A program made the position numbers and the translations under genes. A stretch of DNA of 8,881 nucleotides. It comes from Euryarchaeota archaeon UBA550 (GTDB lineage Archaea > Thermoplasmatota > Poseidoniia > Poseidoniales > Poseidoniaceae). The stretch's first letter is position 1, and each line of letters opens with the position of its first letter. The notes under the pieces were generated by a model that was not told the DNA's origin, ran no database searches, and saw only the letters and a program-made list of their open reading frames with translations. The stretch is taken from positions 1 through 8,881 of the forward strand of contig DAYA01000033.1 of the NCBI GenBank assembly GCA_002506705.1. Reading direction: 5' to 3'. This document shows positions 1-6,087 of the stretch, one piece after another.

Positions 1-2211
1 GTTGACTAGGATTGCTTCTCCTCTGTGGACGATTGAAGGTACAATCTCGATTTCAGTCAGTCTAGGTGCTTGGTTCAGTACAGTAATGTTGGAATCTGCT
101 GAATCGGTTGCATCGAATGCATCTGTTGCAGTAACAATAACCGGCATTTCACCGACCTGAAGTCCTGGAACAGTGATTTCTGCAGTCCATATATCGTCGC
201 CGATAACTCTGTCACCGTTCAGACCGCGATCGTTCAAAGACAATTGAGCCGAACCGCCAATAGATGTAGTGTCGGCAAATACGCTTACAATATTGAAATC
301 AATGTCGGAAACGGTTACCTCAAGGTAACCAGGTGCCCCGTTTTCTCCAACAACCACTCCTTGAGATAATGCAATCGCATCTACACTTGGGGCAGTATTA
401 TCGCTTGCAGATATTATCGAAGGTGAAATCACACGGTTTACCGATTGGTTTTCGGTCAAATTGACCAATTCACCATCCTCACCAAATTCCATCTGGAATT
501 GTCTCTCAATCTTGACATTAAGTCCAGATAATGGTCCATCGACAATCAGGTTACCAAATGCAGTACCTTCAACATCTGTGGAATATGTACCAGTCCACGA
601 AACAGTGTCTACCATGTGTCCATCCATCTCAACGACCTCAGCCTCTCCTGCGGTAATAGTCAATACCATCCCATCTTGTTGATCTAAGACGAATACGTCT
701 CCAGTCATTGCATCAATTGGCGCAAACCCAGTCTCTCTGCTGATGCTGATGTCGCCAATGCCTTCCTCAACTGTTGGAGCCTCAGGAGAATTTTGGATTG
801 GAGAATTAGAATGGATTGTATCTCCACTGCTCGGGTCAGGTCCCGTCTGGCTCCACACTGTTCGAATGGTTCTATTTTCCCAATCAGCCTGCTTCGCATC
901 ATATGACCAAGACTCATTGTGATGAGCACCGGCTCCTAAATCTGAGTTAGGAAGGGCAGCAATTCCCGTGATATTGAACCAATCTTCTTGGTGAACGATA
1001 ATCACGTCAAACATTGTTCCGGTTTCGTTTGCCTGTGTTGTTGTATCTTCAATAGTCCTCACAACTCCGAATGTGCCCTGAGCATCTCCGGTGATAATTC
1101 CGTCCACGTGAAGGTCGTCTACAGTAACCATACCGTCTTCTTGCTCTTGGTGGAAATCATGGATTGTGCCGTTAATCTGCACGCTAGCATTCTCATCTTC
1201 GCCTGAGAAGCCAAATGTGCCCTCGCCAATCATTTTGTTCAAATGGTCTACACGAACCCCGTCTTCCCATCTTTCTAGTGATTCAAAGGTATTCAGCGTG
1301 ATATCCATCCTCGTATCATTGTCTTCCATTACTAAATCAGCAGTGGCCTCGAATTGGGTGTGAGATAATCGCCTAACTCCGTCTGAATCCCAAGTTTCAA
1401 TCAGCAAAACAGCTAGATCGCCACTTAGGTCCATCATTTCCCCATCCTCGCTCGCATTGAGTGAAATTGTTCCATTAGCTTCCAGCCTGAATCTCTCGTC
1501 AACCACTCCATTTAGAGTTGAGCGGTTAATCCAAGCATCGCTAACAACCCCAAGAATTTGTACGTCTCCTTCCTCTCCATCATTTCCAACTCCAATTGTT
1601 CCATCGCCTCTTGCATCGAAGGTCTGAGCAATCATTAGACCGTCCACGGTGGTTTCATTTTTCCAAACAGAATTCAAATCAATCATCATCGAAATACTGC
1701 TCTCAGCAGTGTTTGAAATTATGAATAGAGTTCCATTTCCTCTTTCCCATGATTCAAGACTTGAGCCGATTCTTTGCTGCCAACCTTGGCCGTTGAAGAT
1801 TAGATTGTAGGCCTGTGTGCCATTTTCATTGTCCCACTCCTGATCCATCTCCCATTGTGAATTAAGTGTGACTTCATGGTCAGCAAGTGGCTGGCCCCAC
1901 AAACCTACAGTTACGGTTCTTGAAACAGCGCCTGCTTGTATGGTAATGACGTCGCCATGAGAAAGTGATGTATTAGCAACAACTCGCAAATCATCTCCGG
2001 TCGTGTCGTAAATTAGGTCTAAATCCAATGATTCTGACCCACGCAAATGAGTGACATTGATTTCGGATAAATCAACATCTCCGGATATCGAGTAAGCGTG
2101 CTCTGCACCCCAATCGACGTTTATCCTGACAGGTGTGGTCTCATCTGCATTTGCAATTGGTATCACCGATACCAAAAACAGCACAACTAGCAGACCTGCT
2201 TTGACCTTCAT
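1..2211 (-). CDS. Large secreted repeat-rich surface protein, C-terminus beyond window
   Basis: An uninterrupted minus-strand frame runs from an ATG at 2211 to position 1 (exactly 737 codons) and continues off the left edge. The protein begins with a signal peptide: MKVKAG, a hydrophobic run, then a likely cut after IANA near residue 22. The rest is polar, beta-rich and acidic, with about 18 Asn-X-Ser/Thr sequons, as expected of an exported and possibly N-glycosylated archaeal surface protein. Related segments containing G-x-G-T-[IF]-G recur near residues 202 and 329, with a shorter GTFG at 379; Trp/Asp-Gly segments alternate with them. Around residues 620-720 it turns Ig-like, with a calcium-binding-looking stretch (LNDRGLNGD, then IGDDIWT) and an ending typical of such domains (VTATDAFDATDS). 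A C-terminal anchor cannot be seen. It lies 46 nt downstream of the gene ending at 2258, with no clear own promoter, so cotranscription is likely. Function is unknown; adhesion or cell-envelope structure is inference. Confidence 0.85.
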   Translation of the reverse strand, partial: MKVKAGLLVVLFLVSVIPIANADETTPVRINVDWGAEHAYSISGDVDLSEINVTHLRGSESLDLDLIYDTTGDDLRVVANTSLSHGDVITIQAGAVSRTVTVGLWGQPLADHEVTLNSQWEMDQEWDNENGTQAYNLIFNGQGWQQRIGSSLESWERGNGTLFIISNTAESSISMMIDLNSVWKNETTVDGLMIAQTFDARGDGTIGVGNDGEEGDVQILGVVSDAWINRSTLNGVVDERFRLEANGTISLNASEDGEMMDLSGDLAVLLIETWDSDGVRRLSHTQFEATADLVMEDNDTRMDITLNTFESLERWEDGVRVDHLNKMIGEGTFGFSGEDENASVQINGTIHDFHQEQEDGMVTVDDLHVDGIITGDAQGTFGVVRTIEDTTTQANETGTMFDVIIVHQEDWFNITGIAALPNSDLGAGAHHNESWSYDAKQADWENRTIRTVWSQTGPDPSSGDTIHSNSPIQNSPEAPTVEEGIGDISISRETGFAPIDAMTGDVFVLDQQDGMVLTITAGEAEVVEMDGHMVDTVSWTGTYSTDVEGTAFGNLIVDGPLSGLNVKIERQFQMEFGEDGELVNLTENQSVNRVISPSIISASDNTAPSVDAIALSQGVVVGENGAPGYLEVTVSDIDFNIVSVFADTTSIGGSAQLSLNDRGLNGDRVIGDDIWTAEITVPGLQVGEMPVIVTATDAFDATDSADSNITVLNQAPRLTEIEIVPSIVHRGEAILVN

Positions 2212-2247
2212 GGTACTATGGTGAGCCCGCTACTCTTCAAGACTTTG

Positions 2248-2265
2248 GGGGCTATGATTAGCCCC
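2248..2265. repeat. 7-bp perfect inverted repeat over a stop codon
   Basis: GGGGCTA (2248-2254) and TAGCCCC (2259-2265) flank a 4-nt loop, giving a GC-rich stem-loop that covers the TAA stop of the minus-strand gene ending at 2258. It sits between that gene and the large surface-protein gene starting at 2211. No T-run follows on the minus strand, so it does not look like a terminator. It could mark an mRNA processing point or modulate read-through in a two-gene transcript. It may also be chance, since part of it is coding. Confidence 0.5.
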
Positions 2266-2680
2266 AATGGTCAGAAGTGAATGCGTTTGGATTGACTGGC
2301 TTGTCTCCTTCTCTCATCCAAATGTTTCCAGCGTCGCCGTAAACATCTCCGAATGGGTCTACTTCTACAACTTCGACTTCGCGGTTCATGTAAGCTTCAA
2401 CACGCTCTCTGAGTTCTGGCTTGAAGCGCCAGTAGTGAATTCTCCACTCGCGTCCATCCCACAGGGTAGTTTCCTCTGATTCGGTAGTTAGAAGATCATA
2501 ATCTTGGAACATGTAGAACAAGTTGCGGTCTGTAGGTTCTAGGGCATTATCGATAATTCGGTCATAGAATCCGAAGAAACCGAGTGCGTGCTCTGCCATA
2601 CCGCCAGCGACTTCAGGGTCCATTTCCATGTCGATATGTTGTCTTATTGCTTCGGTTAATTCCATCATTGTCATTCCCAT
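2258..2680 (-). CDS. Small conserved archaeal protein of unknown function (DUF6015-like)
   Basis: This is a 140-residue soluble protein with no signal peptide or membrane segment. The N-terminal third is helical and acidic. The centre (about residues 34-87) holds the part that looks conserved: GFFGFYDRIIDN, then FYMFQDYDLLTT, then ETTLWDGREWRIHYW. From memory this pattern belongs to a euryarchaeal family of unknown function, probably DUF6015; I cannot verify the name. The tail (about 95-140) is acidic, ending in DHWG. The start at 2680 is fixed by a strong ribosome binding site (GAGGTGA, 4 nt upstream). A second Met three codons later (GMTM) has no such site. It is divergent from the agmatinase gene and probably leads a transcript that continues into the surface-protein gene. 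No function can be assigned. The aromatic Trp/Arg/His-rich core suggests a small nucleic-acid or partner-binding domain, but that is speculation. Confidence 0.85.
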   Translation of the reverse strand: MGMTMMELTEAIRQHIDMEMDPEVAGGMAEHALGFFGFYDRIIDNALEPTDRNLFYMFQDYDLLTTESEETTLWDGREWRIHYWRFKPELRERVEAYMNREVEVVEVDPFGDVYGDAGNIWMREGDKPVNPNAFTSDHWG

Positions 2681-2684
2681 TCAA

Positions 2685-2691
2685 TCACCTC
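2685..2691 (-). promoter_or_regulatory. Ribosome binding site GAGGTGA
   Basis: GAGGTGA on the minus strand, 4 nt before the ATG at 2680. It matches the anti-Shine-Dalgarno end of 16S rRNA and decides the start. The same motif and spacing recur before the genes at 3717 and 7572. Confidence 0.8.
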
Positions 2692-2732
2692 GCGCTTAGA
2701 TACCGGCTGCCGCACTTTACTCCGCTGCGCAG

Positions 2733-2744
2733 TAATATGTATAG
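2733..2744. promoter_or_regulatory. Shared TATA-like element of a divergent promoter
   Basis: The AT-rich block TAATATGTATAG is the only one in the 141-nt gap between divergent genes, and it reads as TATA-like on both strands (CTATACATATTA on minus). With an archaeal TATA centre about 26 nt before transcription start, minus-strand RNA would begin near 2712, giving a 31-nt leader that contains the GAGGTGA site. Plus-strand RNA would begin near 2764, about 58 nt before the agmatinase ATG. No BRE was scored, so the assignment rests on position and composition alone. Confidence 0.45.
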
Positions 2745-2769
2745 GTCGAAGTCCCTAATTAACCCAGCG

Positions 2770-2829
2770 ATGATTTTGGCCCAATCGAGCACTTCAAAGG
2801 GGAAATCCAACCCGCAAGTGCATGGATGA
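2770..2829 (+). CDS. Possible 19-codon upstream ORF overlapping the agmatinase start
   Basis: An ATG at 2770 opens a 19-codon frame (MILAQSS..., ending VHG) whose TGA at 2827-2829 lies just inside the agmatinase gene, so the two frames overlap by 8 nt. It lies just after the predicted transcription start near 2764, so it would be almost leaderless. The agmatinase ATG at 2822 has no Shine-Dalgarno sequence at normal distance, unlike its operon partner. Termination of this short frame at 2829 followed by restart at 2822 would explain how agmatinase is translated. The reading frame is short and may be chance. Confidence 0.25.
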   Translation: MILAQSSTSKGKSNPQVHG

Positions 2830-3712
2830 GCAGTTCGCGGAGGGTAATTTCCTCGGGTTGCCTGACCCTGGGGGTCCTGCTGATGTTGTTATAGCATCAG
2901 TCCCATATGAACTCACCACTTCTTACGGACAAGGAACCTCTGAAGGTCCTGCCGCTTGCATAGAAGCCTCAGCTCAAGTCGAGTTGTACGATATCTTGTT
3001 GGAAGAAGAGTTACCTGCAGGCCGGGTTATTCGTACTGCTGAGCCTTGGGATGGAGAAGGGGCAACGCTCCAAGAACAACTCGACGGGATTGGCAAATAT
3101 GCGTCTGAGCACTATCAAAGCGGAGCATTCCCAATTTTCCTTGGCGGAGAGCATGGTATACTACCTGGATTATTGCGCGGTTGCCCGGAAAAGGTGACTT
3201 TAGTTCAAATCGATGCACACGCAGATCTGCGCGATGAATTGGATGGGGAGCCTTACTCGCATGCCTGTGCGATAGCCAGGTCTTTGGACGAGGGAGCACT
3301 TGCAGTCCATCAAGTGGGAATTAGGGCATATTGCCGGCAAGAAGCGACATTAATTGATAATGATGAGAGAATCCAAACTTGGTTCGCTCGAGACATCATG
3401 AGTCCTTGCACAGGTCCCAAGGCATGGTCAGGATGGTTGGAATCAATCAAAAATATCGACGGGCCGGTTCATTTGACTGTCGATATCGATGGTTTGGATG
3501 GCTCTTTGGTTCCAGCAACTGGGACTCCAGTGCCTGGCGGACTAACCTTCTGGCATGTTGTTGAAACGATAGAGACGGTTTTTGCAAATTGTAACGTAAT
3601 TAGCGCCGACGTGAACGAAATTGTTCCTCAAGAGGACACCCCTTTAACTCAATTCACCGCAGCGATGATTGCAACAAAGATTGCGGCTGCACATATTGCT
3701 ACTTTGAGGTGA
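2822..3712 (+). CDS. speB: Agmatinase-type ureohydrolase
   Basis: This 296-residue protein of the arginase/agmatinase/formiminoglutamase family is of typical length. Agmatinase hydrolyses agmatine to putrescine and urea using two manganese ions, in the cytoplasm. All metal-binding motifs are visible: GGEHG with His111, DAHAD with Asp131, His133 and Asp135, and DIDGLD with Asp221 and Asp223. The conserved SHAC (146-149) and the late acidic motif SADVNEI (Glu266) are also present, as is an N-terminal substrate-loop region around SYGQGTSEGPAA (34-45). The start at 2822 is the first possible in this frame after a stop at 2771, and it lacks a nearby Shine-Dalgarno site. The gene is followed after 4 nt by the decarboxylase/DHS-like fusion, which makes a polyamine role much more likely than arginase, guanidinobutyrase or formiminoglutamase activity. 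Substrate choice cannot be proved from the motifs alone. Confidence 0.88.
   Translation: MDEQFAEGNFLGLPDPGGPADVVIASVPYELTTSYGQGTSEGPAACIEASAQVELYDILLEEELPAGRVIRTAEPWDGEGATLQEQLDGIGKYASEHYQSGAFPIFLGGEHGILPGLLRGCPEKVTLVQIDAHADLRDELDGEPYSHACAIARSLDEGALAVHQVGIRAYCRQEATLIDNDERIQTWFARDIMSPCTGPKAWSGWLESIKNIDGPVHLTVDIDGLDGSLVPATGTPVPGGLTFWHVVETIETVFANCNVISADVNEIVPQEDTPLTQFTAAMIATKIAAAHIATLR
3706..3712 (+). promoter_or_regulatory. Ribosome binding site GAGGTGA overlapping the upstream stop codon
   Basis: GAGGTGA ends exactly with the TGA stop of the agmatinase gene and lies 4 nt before the ATG at 3717. The overlap of stop codon and binding site implies that both genes are on one mRNA and are probably translationally coupled. 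Confidence 0.8.
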
Positions 3713-3716
3713 AATC

Positions 3717-5012
3717 ATGGCACACGGTTCACACATAATGCTGGATTGCACCGGTGCAGTTGGCATCGACGGTGATTGGATGCTAGCGGTGATGGAAAAG
3801 GCTGTAGATGCTTCAGGAGCAAGGAGGGTACATTCTCACATCGAGAGTTTTGATGGAACGGTCTCTCCACCCGGTTTTGCTTCTGTTGTGCTCCTAGATG
3901 AAAGCCACGTTAGCGCTCACTGTTATTCTGACACCGGTCTTCTTGCAGTCGATGCATTTTCTTGTGGAAATACCGACCCTGCAAGAATAATTGAAGTCAT
4001 TGAATCTGAAATTAGAGGAAATTTTCCAGAAATGGAAATCAATAGAAGGAAGCGTGTTGAAAGGTTCCTAACCGAGCAAGTCAATGGTGGAGTCAGAGGT
4101 TTTGTCGACCGTCACTTCCATCATTTTAATGCGGGCGCTTTGCGCGACTGCGCCCAATCTCTAGACAAATTTCTCAATGAAGGAGGACGCTTGATGGTCA
4201 CCTTGGCAGGTGCGATGAGCACTGCTGAAATTGGGCGCTCTTTGGCTCCATTGATTAGAGCCGGAAAAATACACGCAATAACGTGTACAGGGGCTAACTT
4301 AGAGGAAGACGTGTTCAACTTAGTTGCCCATTCAAAGTATCAAAGAATCCCAAATTGGCGTAATCTAAGCGAAGCAGATGAAGCAGAATTGCACGAACAG
4401 GGTTTCAACAGGGTTACTGACACATGTATCCCAGAGACAGAGGCAATTCGTCATATTGAAGACAAGATAATCAAACAATGGAAGGCTAAATCGGCCTTCC
4501 CACATGAGCACTTGATGGCAATCCTAGACGATTTAGAGCCAGAAATTCCGACTACAGACTCTTGGTTGGTTGCAGCAAGAGATGCAGATATACCTGTTTA
4601 TGTTCCAGGCTGGGAAGATTCAACCCTCGGAAATATATTCGCCGCTCACTGTATCAAAGGAGCTGTTGATCGCTCTGCGGTTAAGACAGGCGTTGATTAC
4701 ATGATTCACCTCGCTGAGTGGTACAAATCTGCAGAACATCCCATAGGGTTCCTTCAGATTGGAGGTGGGATTGCAGGTGACTTCCCGATTTGTGTAGTGC
4801 CAATGATTAGACAAGACCTACAGGAAGAAGCACCTCTTTGGGGCTGGTTTGCTCAGGTCTCAGAATCTACAACCTCGTATGGCGGTTATTCGGGTGCTCC
4901 GCCTAGTGAGAAAATCACCTGGGGTAAATTAGCACCAAGCACTCCAATGCATGTTATTGAATCAGATGCAACTATCGTTGCACCCATTTTGTTTTCCTAT
5001 ATTTTAAATTAA
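3717..5012 (+). CDS. Fusion: pyruvoyl decarboxylase (AdoMetDC/ArgDC type) plus deoxyhypusine synthase-like domain
   Basis: This 431-residue protein has two enzyme domains. Residues 1-110 match class 1B S-adenosylmethionine decarboxylase: DESH with the pyruvoyl-forming Ser63, then His68 and Cys83 (AFSCG), at the same numbers I recall for the Thermotoga enzyme. Self-cleavage before Ser63 would leave a 62-residue beta chain and an alpha chain carrying the whole second domain. Residues 113-431 match the bacterial-type deoxyhypusine synthase-like family: VTLAGAMSTAEIG (161-173), the NAD-binding CTGANLEEDVFN (190-201), NRVTDTCIPE (231-240), and SGAPPSEKITWGK with Glu398, Trp402 and the lysine Lys404, equivalent to catalytic Lys329 of human DHS. 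The human Lys-His-His segment is replaced by Gly-Asp-Phe (354-356), arguing against ordinary hypusine synthesis. The usual Thr-Trp-Pro-Glu after His68 is Cys-Tyr-Ser-Asp. Downstream of agmatinase, it may convert arginine to agmatine and putrescine to a longer polyamine; true AdoMetDC activity remains possible. Confidence 0.9.
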   Translation: MAHGSHIMLDCTGAVGIDGDWMLAVMEKAVDASGARRVHSHIESFDGTVSPPGFASVVLLDESHVSAHCYSDTGLLAVDAFSCGNTDPARIIEVIESEIRGNFPEMEINRRKRVERFLTEQVNGGVRGFVDRHFHHFNAGALRDCAQSLDKFLNEGGRLMVTLAGAMSTAEIGRSLAPLIRAGKIHAITCTGANLEEDVFNLVAHSKYQRIPNWRNLSEADEAELHEQGFNRVTDTCIPETEAIRHIEDKIIKQWKAKSAFPHEHLMAILDDLEPEIPTTDSWLVAARDADIPVYVPGWEDSTLGNIFAAHCIKGAVDRSAVKTGVDYMIHLAEWYKSAEHPIGFLQIGGGIAGDFPICVVPMIRQDLQEEAPLWGWFAQVSESTTSYGGYSGAPPSEKITWGKLAPSTPMHVIESDATIVAPILFSYILN

Positions 5013-5018
5013 TATTTG

Positions 5019-5046
5019 CCAATTGGAAATTTAAATTTTCAATTGG
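5019..5046. repeat. 28-bp AT-rich imperfect palindrome between convergent genes
   Basis: CCAATTG at 5019-5025 is mirrored by CAATTGG at 5040-5046 around the symmetric core AAATTTAAATTT; 13 of 14 arm positions pair. It lies 7 nt after the stop of the fusion gene and 12 nt before the last base of the opposing gene, a position typical of a shared transcription end. Its centre is AT-only, so an RNA hairpin would be weak in the middle and capped by the CCAATTG arms. Confidence 0.6.
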
Positions 5047-5070
5047 ATTTTATCCAATCAATTTTTCTTT
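5042..5070 (+). terminator. Hairpin plus T-rich tract, probable terminator of the polyamine operon
   Basis: ATTGGAT (5042-5048), a TTT loop and ATCCAAT (5052-5058) form a perfect 7-bp stem. TTTTTCTTT follows at 5062-5070 on the plus strand. Archaeal termination depends mainly on T-tracts, so the tract may matter more than the stem. The stem reuses bases 5042-5046 of the 28-bp palindrome, so only one of the two hairpins can form at a time. The tract overlaps the last codons of the minus-strand gene. Confidence 0.5.
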
Positions 5071-5993
5071 GTAGCGGCAATAGATGTAGTAGTCAAGCAT
5101 ATCAAAGTCAGTAACAAAGTTGACCACCAAATAAGGCCAAGACCGCTCGACAAACCACTCGGAGCACTTGTATCATTGATATCCCATAAACCATCAAGAT
5201 TTGGTATGAAAATCCAGTACATTAGGATGCCCAGCAATATAAGTGAATAAGTTATGAGACCAACCAAATTTTCAGCTTTTCTGAAGTTGGTCATCATCGA
5301 ATCGTTTGTGTCAAGCCAACCAAGATGATTAAGCAATGAAGCGCAATTCATCGCTACAAGAGTGAATAATATGAAGGCGGATATAATCAAAATGAAAAAT
5401 AGGATGTCACCTGCACTATCCCAAGAACTCCACCATTCTACGGACTCATCTGCAGCGATCTTCATAACATCGCAACGTGCGTCAAACTCTTCTTCGGTTT
5501 CACCCCAAGCATTGCTACTATCGCTGCAGTATTCTATGACCCATTCTTTCTCTAACTCTGCCAATTCTGCTTGGGTTTCAAAACTTGAAATCATGCCCGT
5601 AGTGCTTGAAAACGTGTCAGTTTGTTCCCAATTCCCTGTTGTTGCTTCATCATTTGTGAGGATATTTTCCTGATATGTTAGCCCAAAATTAGTTTCAAAT
5701 TCAATGTCACCATCTTCGTAACTGTATCCATACCAAGAATTCGAGTTTAGTCCAATAATCACAATGAATAGTAGCATTGTGCTGGTAGCGAGTTTTCCAA
5801 AACTGAGCGGACTGTACATGTATACGCTTGAAATCGTAGTTTTCTTTGTTTGTCTCGATGTGGTACGTGAACGCTTCTTTGGAGCTTCACCCCACTCATA
5901 TTCGCCTTCACAGTAAGGACAGGCAAACAATCCATATGCGTCGTCATCCATTTCGATTTCTTCATCACAATGCGGGCATTCGATAACGACCAT
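5058..5993 (-). CDS. Zinc-ribbon multi-pass membrane protein of unknown function
   Basis: This 311-residue protein starts with a short zinc ribbon: CPHC (Cys6, Cys9) and CPYC (Cys25, Cys28). A basic linker follows (about 38-52, KKRSRTTSRQTKK), then a first membrane helix at about 66-83. Residues 84-193 are polar, acidic and Trp-rich, with two cysteines (156, 174) that could form a disulfide if this loop faces outside. Three more helices lie at about 195-217, 242-263 and 285-306, with a short tail ending ATKKN. The positive linker before helix 1 suggests the zinc ribbon is cytoplasmic. The ATG at 5993 is supported by a TATA-like box 25 nt upstream, implying a leaderless message. It faces the polyamine operon tail to tail and is divergent from the peptidase genes, so neither neighbour implies its role. 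Similar ribbon-plus-helices proteins are common uncharacterised archaeal membrane proteins; signalling or membrane quality control would be a guess. Confidence 0.85.
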   Translation of the reverse strand: MVVIECPHCDEEIEMDDDAYGLFACPYCEGEYEWGEAPKKRSRTTSRQTKKTTISSVYMYSPLSFGKLATSTMLLFIVIIGLNSNSWYGYSYEDGDIEFETNFGLTYQENILTNDEATTGNWEQTDTFSSTTGMISSFETQAELAELEKEWVIEYCSDSSNAWGETEEEFDARCDVMKIAADESVEWWSSWDSAGDILFFILIISAFILFTLVAMNCASLLNHLGWLDTNDSMMTNFRKAENLVGLITYSLILLGILMYWIFIPNLDGLWDINDTSAPSGLSSGLGLIWWSTLLLTLICLTTTSIAATKKN

Positions 5994-6015
5994 AAATCAA
6001 TGAAATTCTCATGTG

Positions 6016-6021
6016 ATATAA
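6016..6021 (-). promoter_or_regulatory. TATA-like box for the zinc-ribbon gene (leaderless)
   Basis: The minus strand reads GGTTATATCAC here, with its centre about 25 nt before the ATG at 5993. This is the archaeal TATA-to-start distance, so transcription should begin at or beside the start codon. No Shine-Dalgarno sequence precedes that ATG, consistent with a leaderless mRNA. The same element could also act on the plus strand, giving a start near 6044. Confidence 0.55.
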
Positions 6022-6040
6022 CCTCTGACCCGACACGTGA

Positions 6041-6049
6041 ATAAAATAA
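6041..6049 (+). promoter_or_regulatory. TATA-like box for the M14 carboxypeptidase gene
   Basis: ATAAAATAA, centred near 6045, predicts a transcription start near 6071 and a leader of about 17 nt before the ATG at 6088. A weak GTGA (6082-6085) lies just before that ATG. If this box is used, the in-frame GTG at 6037 and ATG at 6061 would lie upstream of the transcript. Confidence 0.4.
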
Positions 6050-6087
6050 CAGTCAGATTGATGGAGGAAGTAGTCTTGGACGTGACA

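Noticed and set aside
313..330. Perfect inverted repeat GGTTACC/GGTAACC with a 4-nt loop
   Set aside because: It lies well inside the surface-protein coding frame and encodes ordinary residues (LEVT). No regulatory context was seen.
461..1363. Several open frames of 60-75 codons on both strands
   Set aside because: All lie in other frames of the single long minus-strand gene that covers 1-2211. They have no start signals and low-complexity, unnatural composition.
2584..2829. 81-codon plus-strand frame starting at 2584
   Set aside because: Its first part is antisense to the conserved gene ending at 2680. Only the last 19 codons fall after the predicted transcription start, and only those are kept as a possible upstream ORF.
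6037..6087. Upstream in-frame starts (GTG 6037, ATG 6061) for the M14 gene
   Set aside because: They would put an acidic leader before the signal peptide, and the ATAAAATAA box would fall inside the coding region. The ATG at 6088 gives a standard signal peptide.
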